DNA from: an uncultured Polaribacter sp.
Lineage (GTDB): Bacteria; Bacteroidota; Bacteroidia; Flavobacteriales; Flavobacteriaceae
Direction of reading: 5' to 3'
Assembly: GCA_937936695.1 (NCBI GenBank)
Contig: CALHCK010000243.1
Coordinates: 1-36,464 of the forward strand
Length of the DNA stretch: 36,464 bases
The notes below the pieces were generated by a model. It saw only the letters and a list, made by a program, of their open reading frames with translations, was not told the DNA's origin and ran no database searches. Each line of letters starts with the position of its first letter. Position 1 is the first letter of the stretch. A program made the position numbers and the translations under genes. Positions 15,549 through 24,076 of the stretch are shown here, one piece after another.

Positions 15549-17627
15549 TTAAAAATCTAGGTACCAATTAAACAAATCTGCCTTAATACCTATAGAAAAC
15601 CATGTAGTTGTTCCTTCAGGAAAACCATTTGCATTTATTGTAGGTGCAAAATCTCTATATGTAAAACTTGCAAATAAGCTTGTATTATTGGCTGCATTTA
15701 CTAAATAACGCGCCTGCAAATCTGCTATTAAAATATTTGCTGTATTACCTTGTGCTAATTCATTTCCTGTATCTCCTATTCTTCTATCATTAGATTGAAA
15801 AATGTCTCCACCAAAACTAGTAGTTGGTTGATCAATAAAATCAAAACCTTTTTTACCATAAATTAATTTAGCAAAAGCACTCCATCTTCCTTTTTTATAA
15901 TTTGCTATACCAACAGTTTCCCAAAAATTTGCTCCCCATAAGTGTGCTAATGGTTGACTATAATGTCCGAAATTTAAAAGTGGTGTTTTATGAGAAAAAG
16001 TATAAGGTCTTGCATAGTTATACTCTAATTGTAAAAATAAATTCTCAACATTAAAAGCATTAAAATATTTTGCTCCTAGTTGTAAACCAAATTTATTTCT
16101 CCAATCACTTAAATCCCCTAAATTACCAATAGAAAACTCATCTATAGCCAATTGAGAATATAATGCAACGTTATCTGTTAACTTATATTTACCTGTTAAA
16201 CCTAAAATTGCATTTCCAACATCTGCACCTCTGTTAAACTCTACAGATCTAAAAACTAATAATGGATTTAAGAAAGAAATATCAATTCCGTTTTCACCAG
16301 CAGATACTGCAGCTTCAAAGAAACCAAGATTCAATCTTTTGTTAAGGTTTATACTTAAATGATGTAAGGCTATATATTTTCTTAAATGCGCTCTGTTATT
16401 AGTATTTGCCAAATTTTCTCTTACATCTTGCCCCCACATCCAAATATTAGAATACCTAAACTTCCATAAATCTACATTCATTTTTAAGTAGGTTGTAGGT
16501 GATGACACATCTGAAAGCACAAAAGATCTGTACCCGTCTCCAATAAAGTTTTTACCATGACCAAATTGAAATAAAAAGAATTTATTTGGTTTGTATGAAA
16601 GATACCCTTCTGCTACTGGATAATCAAAAGAATCTTCTTTAAAACCTTTTGCTTTACCTCTACCAGGAACCAAGCCTTCTGAACTTATAGGTTTAAAATT
16701 TTCTTTATCTGGGTTAGATATAAAACTATTTACATAATCTGCAAACCTTCCCTGACTCTCGTAATATGTTGCAGAAAAAGCTATTTTTTTACCTAAAGAT
16801 CCGTTTGCTGTTAAAATTCTAGAATTATTATAGGTATAATCTACATCAGAATTATCTTTTCCTAACTGAGTATCTAACAGAAAATCTAAAGTTAACCAAT
16901 AATCTTCTTTTTTCACTTCTAACAAATGCTCATTCCAAACTTTTTTACCAACCCACGTTTCTTTATTAGGCTTTAAAAACTGCTTTTTAGCTGCTGTTAA
17001 ATTATAATATTCATTTACCTCTTTAAAAGTATATGGTTTAGATGCTGTATGCGTATCATCTGCTTTATGTAAAGCATACTCATAATCAATATATCTTTGG
17101 TGTGTAAACGGAATATTAAGGTAGCTGTTGTGTTCTACAAACAACGAATCTTCTGCTCTAGTTTTGTTTACTACCTCTTGTAAACTTGCTTTTTTCTTAG
17201 GTACAAATGTTTTTACAGCTGTTAACTTTGTTTTCTTTTTTCCGACAGGAAATTTAATAGGAAGCACAAATTTCATTTCTACAGGATGATTGTTATACCA
17301 ACCTGGTTTTATATTTGGAAATGTTTTAAATACTCTAGAAACTTCTTCTTTTAATTGATCGTATGGTGTATTTACATAAATCAGTTTAAAATCTCCTGTA
17401 TTAGTTACTACAAATAAAATATTTGCTGTTCCTTTAAAATTTTCTTGTTCTACAACTGTAGGTGTTTTAAATTCTTTAAAGAAATGTTTTTTAGATTCTT
17501 CTAAAAAACAATCTTCTAAGTTGTTAATTTCTGCTCCTTTACAGGCATCAAAAACAGGATATTTTTCTGATTGAGCAAATAGTAGTGAGGGGAATAATAA
17601 AACTAGTAATATGTATTTTTTTATCAT
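15549..17627 (-). CDS. remB: RemB-like / Wzi-type outer-membrane barrel with N-terminal TonB-type domain
   Basis: This 692-residue outer-membrane protein has a signal peptide (1-19, ending LLFAQ). Residues about 22-128 look like a TonB C-terminal domain: YPVFDACKG, EDCF (Cys29 and Cys40), VVTNTGDFKLIYV, FPNIKPGWYNNHPVEMKFVLPI. This parallels the two TonB proteins of the window. The rest (about 200-692) is aromatic-rich beta sequence of the Wzi capsule-assembly/RemB type, with FGHGKNFIGDGYRSFVLSD, WMWGQDVREN and a C-terminal strand GIKADLFNWYLDF. RemB is implicated in flavobacterial gliding. The symbol rests on family recognition and is not certain; a Wzi-like polysaccharide-surface role is the alternative. 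It lies one base after the acyltransferase gene. Confidence 0.6.
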   Translation of the reverse strand: MIKKYILLVLLFPSLLFAQSEKYPVFDACKGAEINNLEDCFLEESKKHFFKEFKTPTVVEQENFKGTANILFVVTNTGDFKLIYVNTPYDQLKEEVSRVFKTFPNIKPGWYNNHPVEMKFVLPIKFPVGKKKTKLTAVKTFVPKKKASLQEVVNKTRAEDSLFVEHNSYLNIPFTHQRYIDYEYALHKADDTHTASKPYTFKEVNEYYNLTAAKKQFLKPNKETWVGKKVWNEHLLEVKKEDYWLTLDFLLDTQLGKDNSDVDYTYNNSRILTANGSLGKKIAFSATYYESQGRFADYVNSFISNPDKENFKPISSEGLVPGRGKAKGFKEDSFDYPVAEGYLSYKPNKFFLFQFGHGKNFIGDGYRSFVLSDVSSPTTYLKMNVDLWKFRYSNIWMWGQDVRENLANTNNRAHLRKYIALHHLSINLNKRLNLGFFEAAVSAGENGIDISFLNPLLVFRSVEFNRGADVGNAILGLTGKYKLTDNVALYSQLAIDEFSIGNLGDLSDWRNKFGLQLGAKYFNAFNVENLFLQLEYNYARPYTFSHKTPLLNFGHYSQPLAHLWGANFWETVGIANYKKGRWSAFAKLIYGKKGFDFIDQPTTSFGGDIFQSNDRRIGDTGNELAQGNTANILIADLQARYLVNAANNTSLFASFTYRDFAPTINANGFPEGTTTWFSIGIKADLFNWYLDF

Positions 17628-17628
17628 C

Positions 17629-18207
17629 TTATAATTTTAAAACCGAATTGTTTTTTAATTGATATTTTTGATTGCTTTCTTTACAAACAGCAAATCCGTC
17701 TTTATTAAATGTTAATGTGTGCCCATACTCGCTAACCCAACCTATTTGTTTAGACGGGTTACCTACTACCAAAGCATAAGGTAATACCTCTTTTGTTACT
17801 ACAGCTCCTGCACCAATAAGTGCATATTTACCTATTGTATTTCCACAAATAATTGTAGCATTTGCACCTATAGTTGCTCCTTTTTTTACCAAGGTTTTTT
17901 TGTACGCATCCTTTCTTACAATTGCACTTCTAGGATTAGTTATATTTGTAAAAACCATAGAAGGCCCTAAAAAAACATCATCTTCACAAATAACCCCTGT
18001 ATAAACAGATACGTTGTTTTGTACTTTTACATTTGTACCTAAAATTACATCAGGAGATATTACAACATTCTGACCGATATTGCATTTTTTACCTATAGTA
18101 CAATTAGACATAATATGGCTAAAGTGCCATATTTTGGTATCTTTACCAATACTGCAATTTTCATCAATTACGGCAGTTTCATGTGCAAAATAGTCTTTCA
18201 AAATCAA
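17629..18207 (-). CDS. Sugar N-acyltransferase, hexapeptide-repeat type (WlbB/WbpD-like)
   Basis: This 192-residue left-handed beta-helix enzyme has hexapeptide repeats (IGKDTKIWHFSHIM, IGKKCNIGQNVVISPDVILG, VKKGATIGANATIICGNTIGKYALIGAGAVVTK). The features FTNITNPRSAI and VVGNPSKQIGWVSEYGHTL are typical of the acetyltransferase that acts on UDP-3-amino-3-deoxy sugars in surface polysaccharide synthesis. It would use acetyl-CoA in the cytoplasm. The start is TTG 18207; a second TTG at 18201 (giving MKDYFAHE) is an equally plausible start. No sugar dehydrogenase or aminotransferase partner is adjacent. It is immediately upstream of the RemB/Wzi-like gene (1-base gap), which fits a polysaccharide link. 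Confidence 0.85.
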   Translation of the reverse strand: MILKDYFAHETAVIDENCSIGKDTKIWHFSHIMSNCTIGKKCNIGQNVVISPDVILGTNVKVQNNVSVYTGVICEDDVFLGPSMVFTNITNPRSAIVRKDAYKKTLVKKGATIGANATIICGNTIGKYALIGAGAVVTKEVLPYALVVGNPSKQIGWVSEYGHTLTFNKDGFAVCKESNQKYQLKNNSVLKL

Positions 18208-18223
18208 TTTATTTTTTCTGCAT

Positions 18224-18231
18224 CAAAAGTA
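18224..18231 (-). promoter_or_regulatory. -7 box of the acyltransferase-RemB pair
   Basis: The minus strand reads TACTTTTG, a perfect TAnnTTTG, 16 bases before the TTG start at 18207. No -33 TTG is seen at the usual spacing. Confidence 0.4.
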
Positions 18232-18311
18232 AAAAAAAATGTTTCTAATATCATTTACGAAACTACAATTATTTATTTACTTGTTGTTAATGCATTTACA
18301 CTCATCTAAAC

Positions 18312-18337
18312 AAAAAACTCAACCTTAAAGGTTGAGT
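18312..18337 (-). terminator. Intrinsic terminator of the second tonB
   Basis: A stem of ACTCAACCT and AGGTTGAGT (18317-18325, 18329-18337) with a three-base loop is followed on the minus strand by six T. It begins six bases after the stop at 18344. Confidence 0.82.
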
Positions 18338-18343
18338 CTAATT

Positions 18344-19096
18344 TTAATCTAATTTAAAAGATATGGGCAGTGTGTATTTTACTTTTACTTTTTGATTGTG
18401 CTGTTTACCTGGTTTAAATTTGGGTAATTTATTTATAACCCTATTAGCTTCTTCTTTTAAAGCTTTATTTTTTGTTCCTATTTTTACATCTATCACTTCT
18501 CCTTTTTTATCAATTATAAATTGAGTATAAATTCTATGTATTCCTGAATTTAAACCCAGTTCATTTGCAATATCTACATCAAAATTACGCTGCACAAATT
18601 GCTTCATCTTTCTATCAAAACATTTTTTGTTTTCTAGTTTATTTAATCCTTCACACCCTTTAAATATTGGTGCACTTTGTATATTTATAAAAGGAACGTC
18701 CTCTTCGTAATTATCTTCAGGTTCATCTTCTTCATAAAGAGATTCAATATCTATTAAGTTTTCTGTAGATTCAAAACTGTCTTTACTAATCACTTTTTCT
18801 ATGATACTATTGTCGGTTTGTTCTATTTTTTCGTCTAAAAGTAACTTTTGTGTTTTTTGAATCTTTATTTTCTTAGGTTTTATAGCTTCTTCTTTTACAA
18901 AAACATAAACTTTGTTTTCTGCTATTTCATACAGTGTTCTATCGTCTTTATTATTAACAACAGCTACAGATTTTATTTCTGTTTTATATTCTAATGTTAC
19001 ATACACAATAAACAACACAAGCACTAGAGACAATTGTGTAAAAATGGTAGAAAACTTTTCTAGTTGTTGTTTCGGGATTTTTTTGATAATTTTCAT
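18344..19096 (-). CDS. TonB family protein, second paralogue
   Basis: This 250-residue protein has the same plan as the TonB at 5219-5941: a cytoplasmic N terminus (IPKQQLEKFSTIF against NPKSNLENFSKIF), one helix at about 17-34, a spacer, and a C-terminal domain (about 140-250) with FIIDKKGEVIDV, LPKFKPGKQ and YTLPISFKLD. It keeps the Cys pair (148 and 159). The spacer has no proline-rich stretch but is Lys-rich at about 69-90 and acidic at 118-133, so its reach across the periplasm may differ. It is a monocistronic minus-strand gene with its own terminator, upstream of the acyltransferase-RemB pair. The partner receptor cannot be told. Confidence 0.85.
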   Translation of the reverse strand: MKIIKKIPKQQLEKFSTIFTQLSLVLVLFIVYVTLEYKTEIKSVAVVNNKDDRTLYEIAENKVYVFVKEEAIKPKKIKIQKTQKLLLDEKIEQTDNSIIEKVISKDSFESTENLIDIESLYEEDEPEDNYEEDVPFINIQSAPIFKGCEGLNKLENKKCFDRKMKQFVQRNFDVDIANELGLNSGIHRIYTQFIIDKKGEVIDVKIGTKNKALKEEANRVINKLPKFKPGKQHNQKVKVKYTLPISFKLD

Positions 19097-19151
19097 GAGT
19101 ATAAGTTTTAAAATGTTAAAAACTTGTTAAAACCAAATAACATGCCAAAAT

Positions 19152-19183
19152 AAAAAAGCAGTATTAATTTAATAACACTGCTT
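19152..19183 (-). terminator. Intrinsic terminator of the DUF3109 gene
   Basis: AAGCAGT (19156-19162) pairs with ACTGCTT (19177-19183). The stem can extend inward past one A-C mismatch, and a T run follows on the minus strand. Confidence 0.75.
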
Positions 19184-19218
19184 AATTCTTTGATTACAAA
19201 CAACCTACTTTTAGTATG

Positions 19219-19788
19219 TTATTTGTTATGTTTTTGTGCAACCTTTTCTAACTCATCATACCAATCTTTACCAAATTTTCTTACCAAAGCCTGTTTTACA
19301 AATTTATAAATAGGCATCTGCAACTCTTTCCCTAAAGAGCAAGCATCATCACAAATATCCCATTTATGATAATTTACGGCCGCAAACTCGCTATAATCTT
19401 TAACTCTCACAGGGTATAAATGACAAGAAATAGGTTTTTTCCAATCAATTTCTCCTTGATTATAAGCTTCTTCTATAGCACAAAGTGCAGTATTTTTTTC
19501 ATCAAAAATTACATAAGCACAATCTGCTCCATTTATTAAAGGGGTTTCTAACTCTCCCCATTCACTTGTAATCCAAGTACCTTCTTTTTCTATAACCTCT
19601 ACACCCTCTTTTCTTAAATAAGGTTTAACCTTCGGGTAAATAGCTTCTAAAATTTTGGTTTCTTCTTTATCTAAAGGAGCTCCCGCTTCTCCATCTACGC
19701 AACAAGCACCCTTACAAGCAGATAAATTACACACAAAATCTTTTTCTATAATATCTTCAGATACTATTGTTTTTCCTAATTGAAACAT
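19219..19788 (-). CDS. DUF3109 Cys-rich protein
   Basis: This 189-residue cytoplasmic protein of the DUF3109 family (related to the YkgJ-type zinc/iron-chelating domain) has a cysteine cluster near the N terminus: FVCNLSACKGACCVDGEAGAPLD, with Cys20, 25, 29 and 30. Further cysteines lie in NGADCAYVIF, ALCAIEE, ISCHLYPVRV and WDICDDACSLG. The arrangement is well suited to binding a metal or an iron-sulfur cluster, but no function is established. It is divergent from a minimal FAD protein. A perfect TATTTTTG box ends four bases before the ATG, which suggests a leaderless message. Confidence 0.87.
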   Translation of the reverse strand: MFQLGKTIVSEDIIEKDFVCNLSACKGACCVDGEAGAPLDKEETKILEAIYPKVKPYLRKEGVEVIEKEGTWITSEWGELETPLINGADCAYVIFDEKNTALCAIEEAYNQGEIDWKKPISCHLYPVRVKDYSEFAAVNYHKWDICDDACSLGKELQMPIYKFVKQALVRKFGKDWYDELEKVAQKHNK

Positions 19789-19792
19789 AACT

Positions 19793-19800
19793 CAAAAATA
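19793..19800 (-). promoter_or_regulatory. -7 box abutting the DUF3109 start codon
   Basis: The minus strand reads TATTTTTG and only four bases separate it from the ATG at 19788. If used, transcription would begin at or beside the start codon. Confidence 0.4.
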
Positions 19801-19870
19801 GTATTATTTTCCATAAATTTACTTGGCTATAAACATAGTAAGATAAATAAATATTTAAAACTTTTTTATA

Positions 19871-20479
19871 ATGAATTTTGATGTATTAATTGTTGGAGGT
19901 GGAGTATCTGGAATGCAATGCGCTTTAGTTTTAGGATCTGCAAAAGACAAAGAGTTTGCCAAAAACAAAAAAACGGGTATTATTATGCATCAAAGAGCTT
20001 CTCATTTACAAGACGCACTTTTTAATAATGTACTCGGTATAGCTCCTAAAACCTTAGGGAAAGATATTTTACAAGAAGGGAAAGAACAATTAACTAATTT
20101 ATACTCTGAAATAGAACAAATTGAAAAAGAAAAAGTGATTAGTATACATGATGATGTAAAAGGATTTAAAGTTAAAACTAATAAAAGCAGCTATACTGCT
20201 AAAATTATTGTAGTTGCTTTAAATTACGCAAAACCTTTTACAATTAAAGGATTGGAAGACTTTATAGAGCCACACAAAAGAGCAAACCCTACTAAAGATA
20301 GAATTCAACTTAAAAACAATCAATACTTAATAAAAAAAGATTTGTATTGTTGTGGTACTATTGCAGGCTGCAGAAGCCAATTTGCAATTGCTGCAGGAAG
20401 TGGAGCTAGTGTAGCAACAGATATTCTTACTTTATGGAATAATAACACACCAACAAAAGTGCATGATAAAGCCAAATAA
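19871..20479 (+). CDS. Minimal FAD-dependent oxidoreductase (thioredoxin-reductase-like)
   Basis: This 202-residue protein has the FAD Rossmann motif at the N terminus (DVLIVGGGVSGMQCALVL, about 4-21) and a C-terminal FAD motif (YCCGTIAGCRSQFAIAAGSGASVATDIL, about 162-190), the paired halves of a pyridine-nucleotide-disulfide reductase FAD domain. The NAD(P)H-binding domain of about 120 residues normally inserted between them is missing, and no redox CxxC of the thioredoxin-reductase type is seen. It may bind FAD and accept electrons from another protein. It is single, divergent from the DUF3109 gene and ends at a terminator shared with glmS. Substrate unknown. Confidence 0.8.
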   Translation: MNFDVLIVGGGVSGMQCALVLGSAKDKEFAKNKKTGIIMHQRASHLQDALFNNVLGIAPKTLGKDILQEGKEQLTNLYSEIEQIEKEKVISIHDDVKGFKVKTNKSSYTAKIIVVALNYAKPFTIKGLEDFIEPHKRANPTKDRIQLKNNQYLIKKDLYCCGTIAGCRSQFAIAAGSGASVATDILTLWNNNTPTKVHDKAK

Positions 20480-20506
20480 AAAAACCTTGCTACAAGCAAG
20501 GTTTTT
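20480..20506. terminator. Bidirectional terminator between FAD gene and glmS
   Basis: An 11-base stem (AAAAACCTTGC at 20480-20490, complement at 20496-20506) with a five-base loop sits between two convergent genes, immediately after the plus-strand stop. A and T runs allow use from both sides. Confidence 0.85.
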
Positions 20507-20530
20507 AATAATATTATTTTTTACATCTAT

Positions 20531-22387
20531 TTACTCTACGGTGACAGATTTAGCTAAGTTTCTTGGCTGATCTACATTTTTATTTAGTAAAACAGCTATA
20601 TGATAAGATAGTAATTGTAAAGGTATTGTTGTTAACAAAGGTGTAAATGCTTCCTCTGTTTCAGGTATCTCAATATAATGATCTGCAATTTCTTTTACAG
20701 TAACATCTCCCTCTGTTACAATAGCTATAATTTTACCTGCTCTAGATTTAATTTCTTGAATATTACTTACTACTTTTTCGTAATGCCCTTTGTTTGTTGC
20801 AATTACAAAAATCGGCATATTCTCATCAATTAAAGCAATAGGCCCATGCTTCATTTCTGCAGCTGGATAACCTTCAGCATGTATATAAGATATCTCTTTT
20901 AATTTTAAAGCGCCTTCTAAAGCTACCGGAAAATTAAAACCTCTTCCTAAATACAAGCAGTTAGTGGCATCTTTATACACTTTAGCTATTTCTTTAACTT
21001 TTTCATCTAACTTTAAAAGTTCTTCTACTTTTTTAGGTATCAACTGCATTCTTTGTAAATAAGTTAATACAGCAGATTTAGAAAGTGTTCCTTTTTTTGA
21101 TGATAATTTTAAAGCTATTAAATTTAAAACTGTTATTTGAGTTGTAAAAGCTTTTGTAGAAGCAACACCTATTTCTGGTCCTGCATGTGTGTAAGCACCT
21201 GCATGTGTCTCTCTTGCAATAGAAGAACCAACTACATTACAAATACCAAAAACAAAAGCTCCTTTAGATTTTGCTAATTTTATTGCAGCTAATGTATCTG
21301 CAGTTTCTCCTGATTGAGAAATTGCTATAACAACATCTTTAGAAGTTATTATTGGGTTTCTATACCTAAATTCAGAAGCATACTCTACCTCTACAGGTAT
21401 ACGTGCAAATTCTTCTATAAGATATTCTCCTACTAAACCTGCATGCCATGACGTACCACAAGCAACAATAATAATTCTTTCAGCATTTAAGAATTTATTC
21501 ATGTGGTTATCAATACCAGCCATTCTAATAATTCCTTCATCAGCTAACATTCTACCTCTATAGGTATCTATAATTGCCTTAGGTTGTTCATGAATTTCTT
21601 TAAGCATAAAATGGTCGTAACCACCTTTTTCTATCTGCTCAAGATTCATTTTTAACTCTTGAATATTAGCATCTACTAAAGAATCATCTTTTATCTTGTA
21701 GATTTTAATACCCTTACCTAATTTAATAATAGCCATTTCTTCATCTTCTAAATAAATAGCCTCTTTTGTATATTCTATAAAAGGTGATGCATCCGATGCA
21801 ACAAAAAATTCTGAATTTTTCTCACCAACACCAATAGCAATAGGACTTCCTAACTTTGCTACTATAATTTCATTTGGTTTTGTCTTATCAAAAACAGCAA
21901 TAGCATAAGCACCTATAACACTATTTAATGCTAATTGTACTGCTTTCCCTAATTTACAACCTTCTTTCTTCTTTACTTCTTCAATTAAATTTACCAATAC
22001 TTCTGTATCAGTATCACTTTTAAAAGTATACCCTCTAGTTATAAGTTCTTTTTTTAAAGTATCATAATTTTCTATAATTCCGTTATGAACGATAGCTAAA
22101 TTTCCTGATTGTGAAAAATGAGGATGAGAGTTTGTATCGTTAGGCACACCATGTGTTGCCCAACGGGTATGCCCCATTCCTATAAGACCTTTTTTTCTTT
22201 CTTCTTCTTTATCTGTTATTACTTCTAAATCAGAAACCTTACCCTTAGTCTTAGATAGATGAATGTTACTACCATCATACATCATTATACCTGCGCTATC
22301 ATACCCTCTATATTCTAAGCGCTTAAGACCGTTTATAACTATTGGGTAGGCATCTCTATAACCTATATAACCAGTAATACCACACAT
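20531..22387 (-). CDS. glmS: Glutamine--fructose-6-phosphate aminotransferase (isomerizing)
   Basis: GlmS makes glucosamine-6-phosphate from fructose-6-phosphate and glutamine, the entry step to peptidoglycan and LPS amino sugars. At 618 residues it has the full architecture: an N-terminal Ntn glutaminase with catalytic Cys2 (MCGITGYIGYRDAYP, then RGYDSAGI and HTRWATHG), two SIS domains (VACGTSWHAGLVGEYLIEEFA near 308 and CLYLGRGFNFPVALEGALKLKE near 478) and the C-terminal DQPRNLAKSVTVE. It is the last gene of an operon with DUF4270 (26-base gap). I see no glmS ribozyme in that gap, which would be unusual in Bacteroidota anyway. Confidence 0.98.
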   Translation of the reverse strand: MCGITGYIGYRDAYPIVINGLKRLEYRGYDSAGIMMYDGSNIHLSKTKGKVSDLEVITDKEEERKKGLIGMGHTRWATHGVPNDTNSHPHFSQSGNLAIVHNGIIENYDTLKKELITRGYTFKSDTDTEVLVNLIEEVKKKEGCKLGKAVQLALNSVIGAYAIAVFDKTKPNEIIVAKLGSPIAIGVGEKNSEFFVASDASPFIEYTKEAIYLEDEEMAIIKLGKGIKIYKIKDDSLVDANIQELKMNLEQIEKGGYDHFMLKEIHEQPKAIIDTYRGRMLADEGIIRMAGIDNHMNKFLNAERIIIVACGTSWHAGLVGEYLIEEFARIPVEVEYASEFRYRNPIITSKDVVIAISQSGETADTLAAIKLAKSKGAFVFGICNVVGSSIARETHAGAYTHAGPEIGVASTKAFTTQITVLNLIALKLSSKKGTLSKSAVLTYLQRMQLIPKKVEELLKLDEKVKEIAKVYKDATNCLYLGRGFNFPVALEGALKLKEISYIHAEGYPAAEMKHGPIALIDENMPIFVIATNKGHYEKVVSNIQEIKSRAGKIIAIVTEGDVTVKEIADHYIEIPETEEAFTPLLTTIPLQLLSYHIAVLLNKNVDQPRNLAKSVTVE

Positions 22388-22413
22388 ATTAATTTTTTAT
22401 TTTTATTTTTTAA

Positions 22414-24063
22414 TTATTTTTTACTTGTAAAAGAAAGCTTTAACTGAGCTTTTCTTAATCCATTGTTATCATTTCCATTATGTAAAATAACAAATTTCGG
22501 ATCCCAGCTATAAGATGTTACACTATTTAAAGCTCCTACAATTCTTGGATTATCAGTAGGATTAAAAACTTTTAAAACTAAAGGAGAAAAATCTTCTGAA
22601 GAACCATTTAATAAGCTTGATACATAAGCTGTTACATTAAAAGTATAACCACTTTGCCCATCAGATAATTGTGAAATTACTCCAAAAGGATTTACATTTT
22701 GTTGAGATGATTCTGTTGGAAATGAGTTTGAAGAAAAAGAATCTGACAAATGCAATGGACTTCTTCCTTCATTATTATTCGAATAGATATACAACCTATT
22801 CGGAACATCTATTCCTGAACTTAGTTCTTCATTTATATTAAATAATATTGTAGCCTCGTTAGCCAGTAGTCCAAAATCATTATTTTCTATATCTCTTATA
22901 GATGCCAATTCTTTTAAATCAAGATAATTATTAACATCAACATCTTTATCCCTGTACAACAATAAAGGATCATCTTCATCTAAGCTAGATAAATTTACAC
23001 CTAAAATGCTAATTTCTGCAGAAACTCCTGCTAAACCTTGTACTAAAAAGTCATTATCAAAACTTGGTAATTTAGCATCTTCAATAACATCATATATATT
23101 ATTTTGTATATCTGTTTTAAAAGGAAAAGAATAACTACCTGTAATAACAGTATCTTTTTTCACTACTTTTGAATATAAAAAATCTAATGCAGCTTGTCCT
23201 TGAGATGCATCAGCAATATTAACAGGTACTAAAGCACCATCATCTCCTTCTACTTTAACAATTAATCCTCTAAAATAATTTTGAAAAGCTTGTTCTGATT
23301 TAAATTGAGAATTCTCAAATTCATTCCAAAATAAATTTTCCATTTTCTCTAAATCTAAAGGAATTGCTAAAAAAGCAACTGGTTCGTTTCTTGCATTCTC
23401 TAATTTTAAAACATCCTTAATACTATCTGTGCTTTGGGTGTTTTCACTTCTATCAGGTCTATAAAAGGTAATATTAATATCTTTTTGAATATCATTTGCT
23501 GTAAACGAAAAGTTTGAATTAGTTAATAAATCTTCATCTTTCTCATTATAATTAAAACCTGAAGAGTATGTATTACGTAAGGCTAAGTTATCGGGGTTTA
23601 ACTTATGTAAAAAAGTAGGATTTCTATACACTTTTACTTTTGTAAGAGCATTTTTATTACCTAACACAGAATCTAACTTATAAGGTATTTTTAAAAAAAC
23701 TTTATCTAAAGTAAAAATAGTATCACCATTTTGCTGTGTTCTCAAATTTTCTGAAGGAAGACTTAATTGTGTTACAAAACCGGAACGTATTGTTTTACTT
23801 TTAGCAGTAGTATAAACTCCTAGTCTATAATTAACAAGATTTATACCAACTCTCTCAACTTCTAAACCTGTTTTATCAGCATCAATACCCTGTAAATTTA
23901 TTGGTTTTATGTCTAAATCTAAAAAAACTTCGTTTTTAGAAAACTTATTATTTACAATAATACTAGTTCCAATATCTGTAAAATCTTCTTCACAAGAAAT
24001 AATACTTGCTAACACAATAATAAAAGCACTTATATAAATGCTTCCTTTAAAAAAATTTCTCAC
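22414..24063 (-). CDS. DUF4270 domain lipoprotein
   Basis: This 549-residue exported lipoprotein has a signal with a lipobox-like cysteine at LASIISCEED (Cys24). DUF4270 proteins are Bacteroidota-specific, mostly beta, and of unknown function; members are usually about 450-560 residues. Visible family features are the IGTSIIVNNKF start, KVFLKIPYKLDS and the C-terminal WDPKFVILHNGNDNNGLRKAQLKLSFTSKK. The start codon is GTG 24063, chosen because it yields the full signal. It lies between the GT5 N-domain gene and glmS, a neighbourhood I recall as conserved in flavobacteria, which hints at an envelope role. Confidence 0.85.
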   Translation of the reverse strand: MRNFFKGSIYISAFIIVLASIISCEEDFTDIGTSIIVNNKFSKNEVFLDLDIKPINLQGIDADKTGLEVERVGINLVNYRLGVYTTAKSKTIRSGFVTQLSLPSENLRTQQNGDTIFTLDKVFLKIPYKLDSVLGNKNALTKVKVYRNPTFLHKLNPDNLALRNTYSSGFNYNEKDEDLLTNSNFSFTANDIQKDINITFYRPDRSENTQSTDSIKDVLKLENARNEPVAFLAIPLDLEKMENLFWNEFENSQFKSEQAFQNYFRGLIVKVEGDDGALVPVNIADASQGQAALDFLYSKVVKKDTVITGSYSFPFKTDIQNNIYDVIEDAKLPSFDNDFLVQGLAGVSAEISILGVNLSSLDEDDPLLLYRDKDVDVNNYLDLKELASIRDIENNDFGLLANEATILFNINEELSSGIDVPNRLYIYSNNNEGRSPLHLSDSFSSNSFPTESSQQNVNPFGVISQLSDGQSGYTFNVTAYVSSLLNGSSEDFSPLVLKVFNPTDNPRIVGALNSVTSYSWDPKFVILHNGNDNNGLRKAQLKLSFTSKK

Positions 24064-24076
24064 GTAAAACGTTTAA

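Noticed and set aside
15460..15552. 30-codon Lys/Asn-rich frame starting MKKKKCD
   Set aside because: It overlaps two terminator hairpins of the opposite strand and has low-complexity composition.
22388..22413. Possible glmS ribozyme or riboswitch in the DUF4270-glmS gap
   Set aside because: The gap is only 26 bases and too short for the ribozyme; no such structure was seen.
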